Positions 12,955 to 24,001 of a DNA stretch of 64,000 bases are shown here, piece after piece (positions within the stretch are counted from its first letter, which is position 1; every line of letters begins with the position of its first letter). Below the pieces are notes generated by a model. The model worked only from the letters and a program-made list of their open reading frames with translations, had not been told where the DNA came from and did no database searches. Origin of the DNA: Neodiprion pinetum (Eukaryota; Arthropoda; Insecta; Hymenoptera; Diprionidae). The stretch covers positions 32,946,548-33,010,547 of the forward strand of contig NC_060236.1 of assembly GCF_021155775.2 (NCBI RefSeq), given 5' to 3'. A program made the position numbers and the translations under genes.

Positions 12955-14668
12955 ATCATCTGTATATAATTGCAGCATTACAATATAGCTGCAGTATATA
13001 TATCGAACTTGGATTTGTTGTTAAATTATTATTATTATCATTATCATTATAACGTATAATCATAATCATTATTATTATTACTATTATTATTAATCATAAT
13101 TTTATTTATTGTCATATATTATATATTGTGAGATTTAATAATTGATTTGGCGTTCAACTCGAGATAATCGCGCTCTTTATCTTTGATTCATATTATGCAG
13201 GTTATTAGATTTCTTGTGATACATATACATATATATGTATATATATTATATTTTTAAAAAATTTCCCTTACATAAATACTACGTAGTTATTGTCAGAATG
13301 TTTTTTTTTTTTTGCCAATTCAATACACCTGCAGATGAGAAACTTGCGTTTGTTAGAGGAAATCTTACATGATTTGCGATTACACATGTGGCAATTATCA
13401 ATGAGTTATTGCTTTATCTGATAATAAAATTTATCATATTCTCCGTACATTGTTTAGCGTTCATTTAAAATTCCGTGTGGAAGTGCAAGGTAAACTATAC
13501 AAATTCTATAGGAATAGAAAAATAATAAAAATACCGCGTGAAATTTTTTCTATTTCTCTCCAACGCTGCACGCAAGCTTCTCACACGCTATTCAATATTG
13601 TCGCACGTTAATTAACATTATTAGGCTTAAAGTTTAGTATAATTGAAAGTTACAGTCAGCAAGTTTAATTATCTTCTCAGAAACGAAGACAAACTGAATT
13701 GAAAAAATTATGCGTAATAAAAAAATTTTCCACCTGAGAGAGCGTTGATCAAGAATGATATGTTTGTAAAAAATGGTATATAAATATTGGGATCACTAGT
13801 TTTGCAATAAAAACAAAAGCAGAAGGAAAAAAAAGTATGTTTTGTATTTCAAAAAAAATTTCGCTTCATTGATACCTGATTCATCGTATTAAATTTTTCG
13901 CTAACAATGGGATTGTAAAATGATTTTTATGGAAATATTTTTCAGCTACTCAAGTTTTATACTCATCAGTCATCGTAGGGAAAAATTGAGAAATAAGAAA
14001 AGTATTATTTCGCGATGCTCTCAGCCGCGTTGTATAATTCGATCTCGAATAATAGTGTAGCGGTGCTGTTCAAAGGTGTTCCGTGAAAATTTCCTAGTAT
14101 TTGAGGGCTTGTTTTTCTCCTTCGTTATATACGCACTCGCTACACTTTATAATATTGAATTGATATGTTTTAAAAAAGGAGACAAAATAAAAAATCACGT
14201 CTCACCGTGGAATGGAATCGCAAAACGTAGTAAATTTGTGAGAAAGTATAAGAAAACAATTGTGGCTTTTAATATTCAGGCAATTGCGTCTGAAATATCG
14301 GTGAGACGGTGAAGGTATAACTTGAATCGCAATCTTTGATTTCACGGGATCTCGGATAAGTACACATGTGTGATTATGCAATGTGTACCTATCGGGAATT
14401 TAAAAATCATTATCAAGACAGCGGCTGAAGATTCGATCGATCGATCGATCATAATCGTAATACCGTATATTTTTCTTCTTTGTAATCGGCCGTTTGCATG
14501 AGTCGTTATCGCGTTCAGTTGTCATCGCCGTCGCACGAAAGAATTGCTTTCCTAACGAAGCGAGTATCCCCTCCCGTACTGATCGCCTCTCTACAAATAA
14601 AGGCGATGGTTGTTCTCTCTGACGAAATACTCGGCTCGATTTAGTAATTGGAAAACGAAGAAACTCAC

Positions 14669-17600
14669 CGACAGGGACTGCCCAAGGTTTGCCATGTTCG
14701 AGACGTATTGCACCTGGTCGTAGTCGTTGTAGTTGACGTTTTTCATGTCGTTGTAGGACTGCAGGGAGTTCAAGTAGTGCTGACGAGTCTCCGGCTTGCT
14801 TTGTCTATGTCCGTTTGTCATCTCCTTGATTGCCGCAGCCCGCGCAGCTACTTCTTCGGCGATACGTTGCTCCTGGGATTAGAAGAACCGATACTTTACG
14901 CCCCGGGGAGACGATTGTCAACTGAGTATTTTTTAAATCGCAACGACGCGTCGCTCTGTTTTTTTTTTTTGCCGTCGAAAATACGAACCGGCCAGAGAGT
15001 TTCCTCTATTTATGTCTTGGAAAATGTCCTCATGACGTCAGAGCCTGGCTGTCGGCGCCATTTTATCACCACATAACCTAAGATTTTGATTTCAATGAAG
15101 GCAAATCGTAATTCTTGCGATTTCAAGTTACTCGTGTCAAATAAATCCATTAAACGATCAGCTGTCGGCCTGCTTGCATTAATTTGATTTTTTTTCACCA
15201 GATGACGAATTGCAAAGTGACAATCTCCGTAGAAAGTGAGAGATTTTCGATCGGGAATAGTTGAACGATATTCGTGTGTAAGTGCGAAACTAAACTTAAT
15301 ATTTGAGGGTTGGCCATTTGCTGGCGCTAAATCTGACAAAGTACCGTACGTACTTTGAAACAGAAAGTTTCCATGCGGTTTTGTGTTTCGCGTCACGAAA
15401 GTGAGGGGGAAAGTTGAACGGGATCTTGTGTGTATCCACAGGTTGCAGAAGTGAGGTTACAGCGACGAAGGGACTGTACGAGGTGTACTTATTATTTACC
15501 GCCAACTTCCGATTCGCCTTTATGCTGTACCTGTGTACAGTTGGTTGTCCGTACAAAAGAGAGAGAGAGAGGTCAGAGTGGTGTCGCTGCAAAGAGAGTT
15601 TTCCGGTGGTTGGTATTACATGGGAATTCCGACCTGTTTACCGACGGAGGTTCCGACAACTTCTAAACTTCCCTGAACCCTGCGCGCGGTATACCGAAAG
15701 TTTTCGACCCCCGTGAAGGAGATCGAGGATGCGGTTTGGTAGGTACTCGAGCCGTCCGAGTTTGAGCTGATGATAGTTAAGACGAGGGTGGGTAATTCCA
15801 CATCTCGAAACGTATGGGATCATCGCGTCAATCGAGAGCGAGTAATCAGTCCTCAAAGGACCGTAGCGCGAAGTAAGAAAAGAAAAAAAAAAAATAGAAG
15901 GAGGTCTCACCGGCGCCGAAATAAATTGACGGGGGTAAGAATGATCACCTGGAGTTCTCGGGCTCGTTCGGTGCGGATGAGTTCCTTCAAGTGCTGAAAG
16001 CTTCCGGCCTGAGGAACGTGGGAGATGCTGTCTTGGGATGAGGGCGAAGCGCCACCCACGTGCCGGAAATTCGTCAGGCGACGACGGGGTGACTGTGAGG
16101 GGTGACGATTTACCGTTCCATAATGGCGCGTCACCTCCTCGAAAGCTCGGGTTCTGTCGGGCATGCCGTTCCGCAGTTGATGACCCGCGGGAGCTTTGTG
16201 GACTATTCTTCCGAATATCGGCACGCCACCCGCTCCGCGGACTCTGGCAGGACCTGTGGGTCCTTCGAACCGGAAGAGAGATGACGATGAAGTTAATTAA
16301 CGTTACTTCATACGCTTAGGATTGTGTTAAATTGAGCTGATAAATCATAATAAAGAAAACATGTTCATAATATAAAAAGCCAACTCCTTGAGAGTCGTTC
16401 TAAAATTGTACAACGATTCATTCCGTGATGTATGGATACGGTAACGTTACTAACTTCAACATGGTGAAGAGAGAGGGTTTGATCAGTTCGTACCATGGAG
16501 GTACTTTCTCTTGCACGGCGTCACGTGACTGCACTTCAAGTGGATGTCATAGACATCCTTACTGGCAGAGTAAAATGTCACTGGTTTTTACTATTATCGA
16601 AGCTTACGCAGCACTGATGTGAAAATGTCGCGGTCAGCGCAATCTTACATGCAATGCCATACAGACATATTCTAAAAGTTCTGTCTTTCATGCAGGAATA
16701 TTGCCAGTCAATATGTTCCTACAATAAGTGATCATTGTTAAGTAAAACAAAACTTTTTTTTGAGCATTCTTATCCGTTATTTCACGTAGAATCGCGCTGA
16801 CTGCGGTATTTTGACATCATTGATGCGTAGGCTTTGGTAATGTATAGTCAAAACAAGTGATATTTAACGCGGTCGGTAAAAAGTGACTGTGGCATCCCCT
16901 AATTACGAGTATTTACGAAATTTGATCCAATTTTTCTCAAAACTTCTAATCGACTTGACATTGTTTAGGAAATGATAGTGCTGCTGAAGAAAACTACGCC
17001 TTGGTCAGCTAGGGGTGAATAAATATAATATAAATTTTTAACCTTTCTATTTCGCTGCGAAACGAGATTTGAGGTTGTATCTTGCAAATTTTTCGATCAT
17101 TCGATTCATAGGTACGATAATTTGATTGTCTTAGCTGATCAGAGAGCAATTCCTAGCATCCAAACGGATCACATATCCCGAAAAATATTTCAAATCTAAC
17201 CGATGTTTTACGAAAAACTGATCGAATATCGTAAGTGTGCTTGAATCGGTCACGTGACACCGTACTCGAAGCGCTTTAGCGCTTCGTTGTCAACTTTATG
17301 GCTTTGTGGAGTTGTTATGATGACAGAGTACCTTGCGAATGCTCGAGTTGGTTCAGACTTTTTACTCTGATTCTATGTTATTGATCGGGGGACGAGTGTC
17401 AACGTCAGGTGTCAAGAGTGTGTAGTTGGGAAGATTTCTGGTGTGTAAGTTTCGTGTTGGCACAAGATTCGCTCGAGTTTCGGGTCGGCTTATGGAACCC
17501 CACATGTACGGGTACATGTATATGACCCGGTGAAATTATGCCCTTAACCCTGCAGGAAGCTCTCTTACCCCGATAGACCAGGGACGACTGCGTCCGGTCT

Positions 17601-17887
17601 AGATAGGGCTCCCAAACGTTGTACGAGAACGGATCGCGGTAGGTTGGTATTTCGTTGGTGATTTCTGCAGCTCTGCTCTGCCTCTTGCTGTATCTCCACA
17701 TGGCTCTGAGCTCCTCGCAAGATGGCTCCTCCATATTTCCCCGTTTCTCGGTAAGCCCTCCCGATATTTGAACCGGGATACCCAGCTCGGGGTTCGCCGG
17801 ATGGACACCGTACTGCTGACCCTTCGATCCCATTATGTTGCTCGCGAGCAACACGTGAAAGCTCAGCAACCCTACGATAGCCTGCAT
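14669..17887 (-). CDS. Unnamed secreted protein, possible peptide precursor; four coding exons, 3' end unresolved
   Basis: Coding exons on the minus strand: 17569-17887 (start; exon 5' boundary 17890), 16114-16253, 15949-16008 and 14669-14872. Phases join as one 723-nt frame (241 aa so far). The ATG at 17887 follows a strong acceptor (pyrimidine tract, then CTTACAG/AGAATG), so I prefer it to the upstream Met at 17932. Residues 1 to about 20 form a signal peptide (AIVGLLSFHVLLA core). The mature part has a single Cys (C57, SCEEL), dibasic KR sites at about 48-49 and 68-69, a conserved-looking segment EIPTYRDPFSYNVWEPY (about 79-95), and a helical Glu/Ala/Arg-rich C-terminal half (about 154-200) followed by an Asn/Tyr-rich stretch. 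It is probably a secreted or neuropeptide-like precursor, but I do not recognise the family. Reading through the last donor (CTGTCG/GTGAGT) would add 25 codons to a stop at 14591; a further short exon is more likely. Confidence 0.75.
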
Positions 17888-17890
17888 TCT

Positions 17891-19131
17891 CTGTAAGCAC
17901 AGAAGAGAACGTTGGCCCGTAAGAAATTTCATTTTACAATCGCTACCATTGTTGGTATAATGTTCTCCTCATCCAAAGCTGACAGTTGGAAGCTCAAAGC
18001 TCGACGCTTAATTGCATTCCATTCTGACTTTGCGCCCGATTTCGCATGTATTTACCCGCGCGGGAATGAAAGCTACAGGATATATAAGAGTGCGCGAGAA
18101 ATGGTGCGGATAATTGTATTTGTGGATTGATTATATACACCGTGGATACTGAATCTTGGCACTTAACATGATTAACTTTGTAAGGAAACTGCTATCTTAT
18201 CCCGTGTTTCGGGGGCTTCGGTGATTCGCGAGAATTTGAAACTTGTAATTAATTTAGGCTGAACGCCAGGCTGGAACTATGTGATAGTGTATCGAGTAAA
18301 CCCATATGCATAATACTGGCGTCGTTGCCTCAAGCAAGTGTACGGCTCTAGTGCTTGGTTGACGGCGTAAGAGGATTAGTTCATCCCATAAATTGCTAGG
18401 TGTTGCTAAATTACGTACAGAACCTACTGTAATTATATTCGTCAGGAGTCCTGCTGCAGTAGTACTCCAAGCAGTTATGTCGCGTTATTAAATACGTCTA
18501 CATCCCTTCATTCTCCACATACCTGTACCAATCGCCTTCATTTTCCGAGCAATCGAGTTGCCGGTTTTAAGAGCTGTGAACCATTCGTACGGAATTTATA
18601 CCACATGACTTGAGGCAAACAGAATACGTGCTTCCAGTCGATTATACAATCCTTACAAACATTCTCTGAATATAATACTTTTAGCCTGAATTGATTCAGT
18701 TTGAGTGGCTATGACTTTGTGGCTTCGGTAAATTGAGTTAACAATTTGGTCGAGAACACGATATGCACCATCCATTAAATTAATTCTCGATTATACAATC
18801 AGGGACCCACGCGCTTACCTATTTACCGAGAAGAAGCGCAGGCGTTGTACAAATACGATGATCCTGATTATCCGCGATGCCGTTTACGCGGCAATTATTA
18901 TAATTAAGGGTTGATTGGGTTAAAGGGGAGCGTCACGAACTGTATCTGGTGCATGTACACATGCTGCGTGGATGAATCAATTTTGGCACCAACCTTTACG
19001 TTGTTTTCAGTCTTTCCTCAAGCCGTGTGACGATTGAAATAGTCTTTCCAAAGATATGTGTTGTGAGATATGCACCGTGATTGAAATATCTGCAAGCAAA
19101 CAAGAAACGGTATCGATTTTAGGTACACATA
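17891..19131. other. Intron of the secreted-protein gene, no further feature
   Basis: This is upstream of the signal-peptide exon and read as the 3' part of a very long first intron. Short ORFs here show no family resemblance. Nothing else was recognised before the transposon at 19132. Confidence 0.5.
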
Positions 19132-20059
19132 CACTGTAAAAAATTTGGTGTCAAAATCAACACCATTTTAACACCACGCGTAGTCCCGAAAAGTCCACTC
19201 CGTTGGTGTGCATGCTTGGTGTTAACAGACGGTGTTAAAAGTTTGGTGTTCCGAAGTAACACCGATTGCAGTAACACCCGAAACCTGACACCTTCAGAAT
19301 AACACCAGAGTATTGACGCCCAGACAATTATGACACCATAAAAATCAGCACCAAGGAATTTGAACCCTGCGAAATAACAACATCGAAATGGACACCATAA
19401 GAATCCGCACCGCTGAATAAGCACCTTGCGAATGAACACCAGCGGATTAACACCCTGGCAATAACACCAAAAAACTGACACCCAGTTGATAACACCAGAA
19501 AATTGACATCCGCAATATAGCACTATAGAACTTACACCCTGAGAACAACTCCAAAAAATTGACACCATGGTAATAACACCAGAGAATTGGCAAACCGACT
19601 ATTTTTGCTTATATGAATATAGGTATATGCATATATGACACATGAGGTAGGGTTCAAAAATAAAATACAGTGATTCATAAGATAATCCAAGTCAATATAT
19701 AATTTCTATTACATAGGTAAACACCTTACATGTGCTTTCAAATATATACATATATAAACTTATTTTTGCTTATACATATATAATATATATAACCACATGA
19801 ACCTTAGAATAATCTTACATATTATATATTTGATATCAAAAGTACAAAACTTATTTTCTCTTTAACAACAAATTGGCTAAATAATAATTAATCATTATTG
19901 TTTGTACTTTCCGTTCTGCGGGATAGGAACTTTTCAATACCGTATGCATTTATATGAACATATGAATTGAGTGACACGAAACGGCGTAAAAACTAATAGT
20001 ACAATATACATATAGATTATAATTATGATAATGATGAAAATAGTAGCATATAGGTACGT

Positions 20060-20699
20060 TTAAAAAATATGACATTTCGGCATTACGAACGTAATAGTTT
20101 TGTGATAACTTTGATGAAATTCATAGGCATACTTATGATCCAACAGATTGAGATCGATTAAACTATAGGTCTTTATAATTTTGGGTTCGACTACAAAAGC
20201 ATGGTACTCGTCACTAAAATATTTTGTTTTACATTTGGTACAAATAACGAATGGTACATTGCGATGTACAAAGATATGAGTGATGACCTGAAATACGGGT
20301 AGATCCGTCTGTTCATCAATATGGGTTGCAATTGAAAATCCGACTTTATAAAGAAATCCAGAAACTACTTTTTTAACCACGTATATTCTATCGGATGGAT
20401 TAAATTGAAAATCGCTTCTCGCTAACAAAAATTCAGATATAAAATTGTCATACCTATCAAATTTGCCTCCGCCTGTGCCAATAAAATTTCTTTCTTTTGT
20501 GTCTTAGGACAGGCATTGCGGAGGAAGATCAACTGTCCTTGCGCACTTTCCTCATTGTGAGGGTACACATTTTTGGGGGTAGAACGTTTTCTTTCTGCTC
20601 AATTTTAACTTCTTTACTTGGCACCTGACGACGTCTATTGAGGGTGCGCAGTCTCCAGGAGATGTAACCTGACCGGCCTTCAGGGTCATAGAATATTTT
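20060..20699 (-). pseudogene. Decayed ORF of the 19.1-23.3 kb transposon, frameshifted
   Basis: Three coding-like pieces lie in order on the minus strand. The first (about 20699 down to 20530) follows a good acceptor (TTTCAG) and reads KIFYDPEGRSGYISWRLR. The second (about 20555-20452) ends in KEILLAQAEANLI. The third (about 20460-20060) includes VPFVICTKCKTKYFSDEYHAF, with a CxxC pair. The reading frame changes at least twice between pieces, so the copy looks inactive unless some shifts are introns. I do not recognise the family. It may be an accessory DNA-binding protein rather than the transposase. Nothing here looks like a host gene. Confidence 0.5.
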
Positions 20700-21155
20700 C
20701 TGAAATTCAAATCAGTAAATGCTAGATAGTTTTATTAACACATAAACAATTCGCTACTGTATATGATCCTGTAAAAAATATCGGGCTAAAGTTTCACTTA
20801 TATATAGATAAAATATGTTAATTCAAAATTTTTTTCAAAGCCAATGCCGACTAGAATGTGGCAGTATTTTATTCCAATTTAATAATTTATTTCCAATAAA
20901 TTCACCAAATGGAGATAGGTTAGTGTACATCGAGCGTTTTGGTAATTCAGTACGCGGAATGAAATGATAATGCTTGGTTGGTACTCAATTATACAAGTCA
21001 GCACCAAATGGTTTAAAATAACACCATATAGCGTTGAAAGAACCCTAGATACTATTCAAAGAACACCAAATAGTGTTAGATGAACAGAAAATAGCATTTA
21101 ACGATTTATTGGAAAATATTATTTATTAACACTTACCTGTAATAATAAAATCATT

Positions 21156-21386
21156 CTATTCCAAGGGCTTGCCATTGGGAGTGAGCACTTTTATCCATTT
21201 AGTCTCCCCGTTGTATCGTCCCTTTCGCAACTGGAAAGATGTCCCGGTAACAATGTCACCACTATCCGGTGCATCCTGCACATTTGCTGCTTGCTGCGCA
21301 CTATCAATCAACACATTTACCATTTCAGGGCCATCCATATTAAGCAAAGTCGCGGTAAAAACATTAACAAAATCTGATTCCGACAT
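21156..21386 (-). CDS. Small ORF of the transposon (76 aa), unknown function
   Basis: A minus-strand ORF inside the 4.2-kb element, taken from the Met of MSESDFVNVF; an earlier Met at 21416 is possible. It is acidic in the first half and ends with a KWIKVLTPNGKPLE tail. Its orientation matches the decayed ORF downstream at 20060-20699. A donor-like GTAAGT lies at 21136, just after the stop codon, so the piece may be the first exon of a longer transposon gene disrupted by a stop. No homologue is recognised. Confidence 0.3.
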   Translation of the reverse strand: MSESDFVNVFTATLLNMDGPEMVNVLIDSAQQAANVQDAPDSGDIVTGTSFQLRKGRYNGETKWIKVLTPNGKPLE

Positions 21387-21748
21387 AATTAGAACCATAC
21401 ACGAGGCAGACAACACGTTTTACCTGAAATGCGAAGCGACTGCTTGTAAGCGCGTGTGGAGGAAACTGAGCTTCTCTGACTGCGGGCTAAGGACTTGCGG
21501 CATGTTAAAACTTGTACGCGTAAGAGCTTTCGACATCAGATTGACACCATCGGTGTCAATTCAACATTATATCGGTGTCAATGCAACACTGTGTCGGTGT
21601 ACACGCAATTCTGTGACAGACTTGGATTTTGAGGTTGACACCATCGCCGTCAAACCAACACATTGTAAACAATCGACGGTGTGAACTTCTATAAAACTTC
21701 TATAGACTGCATTTCGGTTTGGAAGCAACACTATTTGGTGCTTTTTAA

Positions 21749-22485
21749 CTTCCCGTTTCTCCATTTTCGGAGAAAAAAGGAAATTATTGTCATCACCCCG
21801 AAAATGAAAAGTTAGGTGTTCACTAAATCTTGACGTTTCAAGATCCAGAGAATCATCTCCGACCGCTTTCGGACGGACGACTGTGTGTGTGTATGTGTGT
21901 ATGTATATACGTATCTGATCAATTTTTTTATCCGACGATATCTCAAAAACGAGGCACCGCATTTCAATGATTTTGGTCCCAATCGACGCGGCTTTTCAAA
22001 ACTTAGAACTGATTAGATTTTTGCTTTGATCGGTTCAGTACTTTTTGAATTATTCGAACAACAAATCTCCGAAAAATAAAATAAAAATATCCTGAGAATG
22101 GATCAACGGATTTGAATGAAAATTGGTACCATGAGATTTCTGGGGTCGTTGATCACGAATATGGGATCAGATTTGCAAAATCTAAAATGGCGAATCCAAT
22201 ACGGTGGAATAAAATCTAAAAATATTCGGATTTTGGTAGAAATTAGTAGTCGGAGGTTTTTTGGGTCACCGATAACAAATCCAAGGTCAGAATTCCCAAA
22301 TTCATAATGGTGGATCCATTATAGTGGTTCAAAATAAAAGAAAATCATATTATCTTCATGTAATATGGTATCCAAGGACTTTCGACACATCAATCACGAA
22401 TCTGAATTTGTAGTTCGAAATTCGAATTGGATATTAATAATTTTTTATTCCGTCAACTTGGAACCTGCAGTGTGATAACGGGAAG
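21749..22485. repeat. Putative nested repeat element, about 740 bp, with CTTCCCGTT inverted ends
   Basis: The left end CTTCCCGTT (21749-21757) and right end AACGGGAAG (22477-22485) are exact inverted copies. Between them lie a TG-rich microsatellite (about 21880-21905) and degenerate tandem copies (22100-22222, 22227-22345, 22350-22440) that share the motifs TGATCACGAAT and AATGGCGAATCC, period about 120 bp. Unlike the host element it has no ACACC motifs. It appears to have inserted into the larger transposon. The terminal match is short, so the boundaries are tentative. Confidence 0.5.
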
Positions 22486-22855
22486 ATCGAGGGCTGGCTC
22501 ACGGTCAGCTTGTTAAACACACGTAACTCGTCATTTTCGACACCATATAGTGCTAAATTTTGAATTAGCGAATAAATGTTGCCCATATAATATATACTAA
22601 TTTATACATACATGCGTATAATCTGATATAATCTTATTGGATCAAATTCGAATTGTAATTTGTTTGTTTTTATTTAATTTTATCGTGTTAGGGCGGACTA
22701 TTTTTTTCCCGAGTAATCTCGCGCACGGTGAGATATAATCACTGAATACAATTCTGAAGTTATGTGCGAAGATTTCCGACATCTAGAGAGTGAGTATACC
22801 TCGTACCACAGACGAGGCTCATTGTGACTATGAGAATTTTTATTTTGAAGATATA

Positions 22856-23265
22856 CTAACTTCTGAAGAGGGTAAATCAACACCTTGATCATTCAAATTG
22901 CACCGAAATCTGTCTGTTTGAGTAAAAAACTGCAGATGGTGTTGATTCACGTAAGATGACATCATTTTTAATCCCAACAACATTGCCGGAGTATTTCATA
23001 AACTTTATTGGTGTTATTCGTGACACCGAAATTCCCAGCCAATAACACCGAGCTTGCTTACTAACTTCTGAAGAGGCTGAATCAATACCTTAGTCATTCA
23101 AATTGCACCAAAAGGTGTCAGTATGAGTTAAACACTGCAGATGGTGTTGATTTAGTTAAGATAACACCATTTTTAATTACAACAACATCGCCGGAGTCTT
23201 TCATACACTTTATTGGTGTTGTTTGTGACACCGATATTCCTAAACAACAACTCCGAGCTTGTTTA
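22856..23265. repeat. Tandem duplication, two copies of about 205 bp
   Basis: Copy 1 (22856-23060) and copy 2 (23061-23265) align along their length. Both begin CTAACTTCTGAAGAG, share CTGCAGATGGTGTTGATT in the middle, and end near CCGAGCTTG. Divergence is moderate (roughly 10-20 percent by eye). Each copy carries several ACACC/GGTGT motifs. This is the right subterminal region of the 4.2-kb transposon, so the duplication doubles its motif array. Confidence 0.85.
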
Positions 23266-23382
23266 CACCGCAAATTTTTTACAGTGTATACAGGCATATG
23301 AAACTCGGTTTATTTCGAATCAAACACTCTGTTTGCTTCAGGCAGGTGCGGGATACGCGGATTTATATTACACTCAGCAATC

Positions 23383-24001
23383 GAGGCGGGGTTGTAATGC
23401 CGAATTTGAAAAGTTCCGAAAGTCCCAAATTCCGAATTTTTATGTGGTCAAAGTTAAAGTAAGGAAATAAAACTTTGAGGAGATATGAAAGTTTCGAATG
23501 GTCCGAAACCCAAGGCTCAAATCTCCGAAAGAGAAAAATTCCGAAAGGTCGAAGGGACATACCTCCGACAAGTCAAAGTTCCGAAAGTGCTAGAATGAGA
23601 AAATTTCTTAATCCGAAACATCGAAATTCCGAATGAACGAAGATTTTCAATTCTATAAATTTCTTACTCGGTGAAGTTTCAGCACTTTGAGCTTTTTTTG
23701 TTTTGGATTTTCGATATGTTTACGTTCGGAATCCTGATCATTCGGATTTTCAATGTTTCTGATTGTTTACACCCACTCGTTGAGTAAACTATGCTGAGTG
23801 AGTATATTTTAATTTTTAGAATTTTCTCTACCGAAACGTTTTTTTCTTTTTGGAATCTTGCATTTTAAAGTTTGAGCCGTCGGATTTTCAGCCATTCGAA
23901 ACTTTGTTGTGTCGTATAGGTTTGATTCATTTACTTCAAGTAAATACTTCGGAATTAGGCGCTTTCGGGATTTTTCAAATTCGCAACTCCAACCCTGCCC
24001 T
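23383..24001. mobile_element. 619-bp non-autonomous inverted-repeat element rich in TTCCGAA
   Basis: The left end (23383-23424) and the reverse complement of the right end (23960-24001) align over about 42 bp, sharing GGGTTG, CGAATTTGAAAA and CCGAAAG. The left half repeats CCGAAA/TTCCGAA in one orientation and the right half TTCGGA/TTTCGG in the other, so the whole element can fold on itself. No transposase ORF is visible; plus-strand ORFs at 23213-23470 and 23850-24140 are chance readings. It lies 96 bp right of the larger transposon. No clear target duplication was seen. Confidence 0.6.

Larger units (their letters stand above)
6578..14668. other. Long AT-rich intergenic / putative 3' UTR region without a recognised gene
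   Basis: About 8 kb of very AT-rich sequence between the RBM5/10 5' flank and the last recognised exon of the secreted-protein gene. It contains simple repeats (TG, GAA, ATT, AT), poly(T) tracts, a 22-bp perfect palindrome and a foldback element, each listed separately. The missing final exon and 3' UTR of the secreted-protein gene should lie somewhere here. All long ORFs are low-complexity or lack family resemblance. Confidence 0.5.
19132..23286. mobile_element. 4.2-kb TIR transposon with dense ACACC/GGTGT motif arrays, family not identified
   Basis: Termini are inverted copies: CACTGTAAAAAATTTG at 19132-19147 and its exact reverse complement at 23271-23286. The element is flanked on both sides by TA (19130-19131 and 23287-23288), a likely target-site duplication. 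The first 470 bp hold about twenty ACACC or GGTGT motifs spaced roughly 15-30 bp apart. More occur at 20980-21090, 21540-21690 and 22930-23265. Minus-strand ORF remnants lie at 20060-20699 and 21156-21386. CACTG-type ends plus subterminal motif arrays recall the CMC (CACTA/EnSpm-like) group, while a TA duplication also fits Tc1/mariner-like elements. I saw no DDE/D transposase motif, so the superfamily is open. It sits in the putative first intron of the secreted-protein gene. Confidence 0.8.

Noticed and set aside
21169..21684. 171-codon plus-strand open frame
   Set aside because: It runs antisense to the transposon ORF at 21156-21386 and into the GGTGT motif array. It has no independent support.
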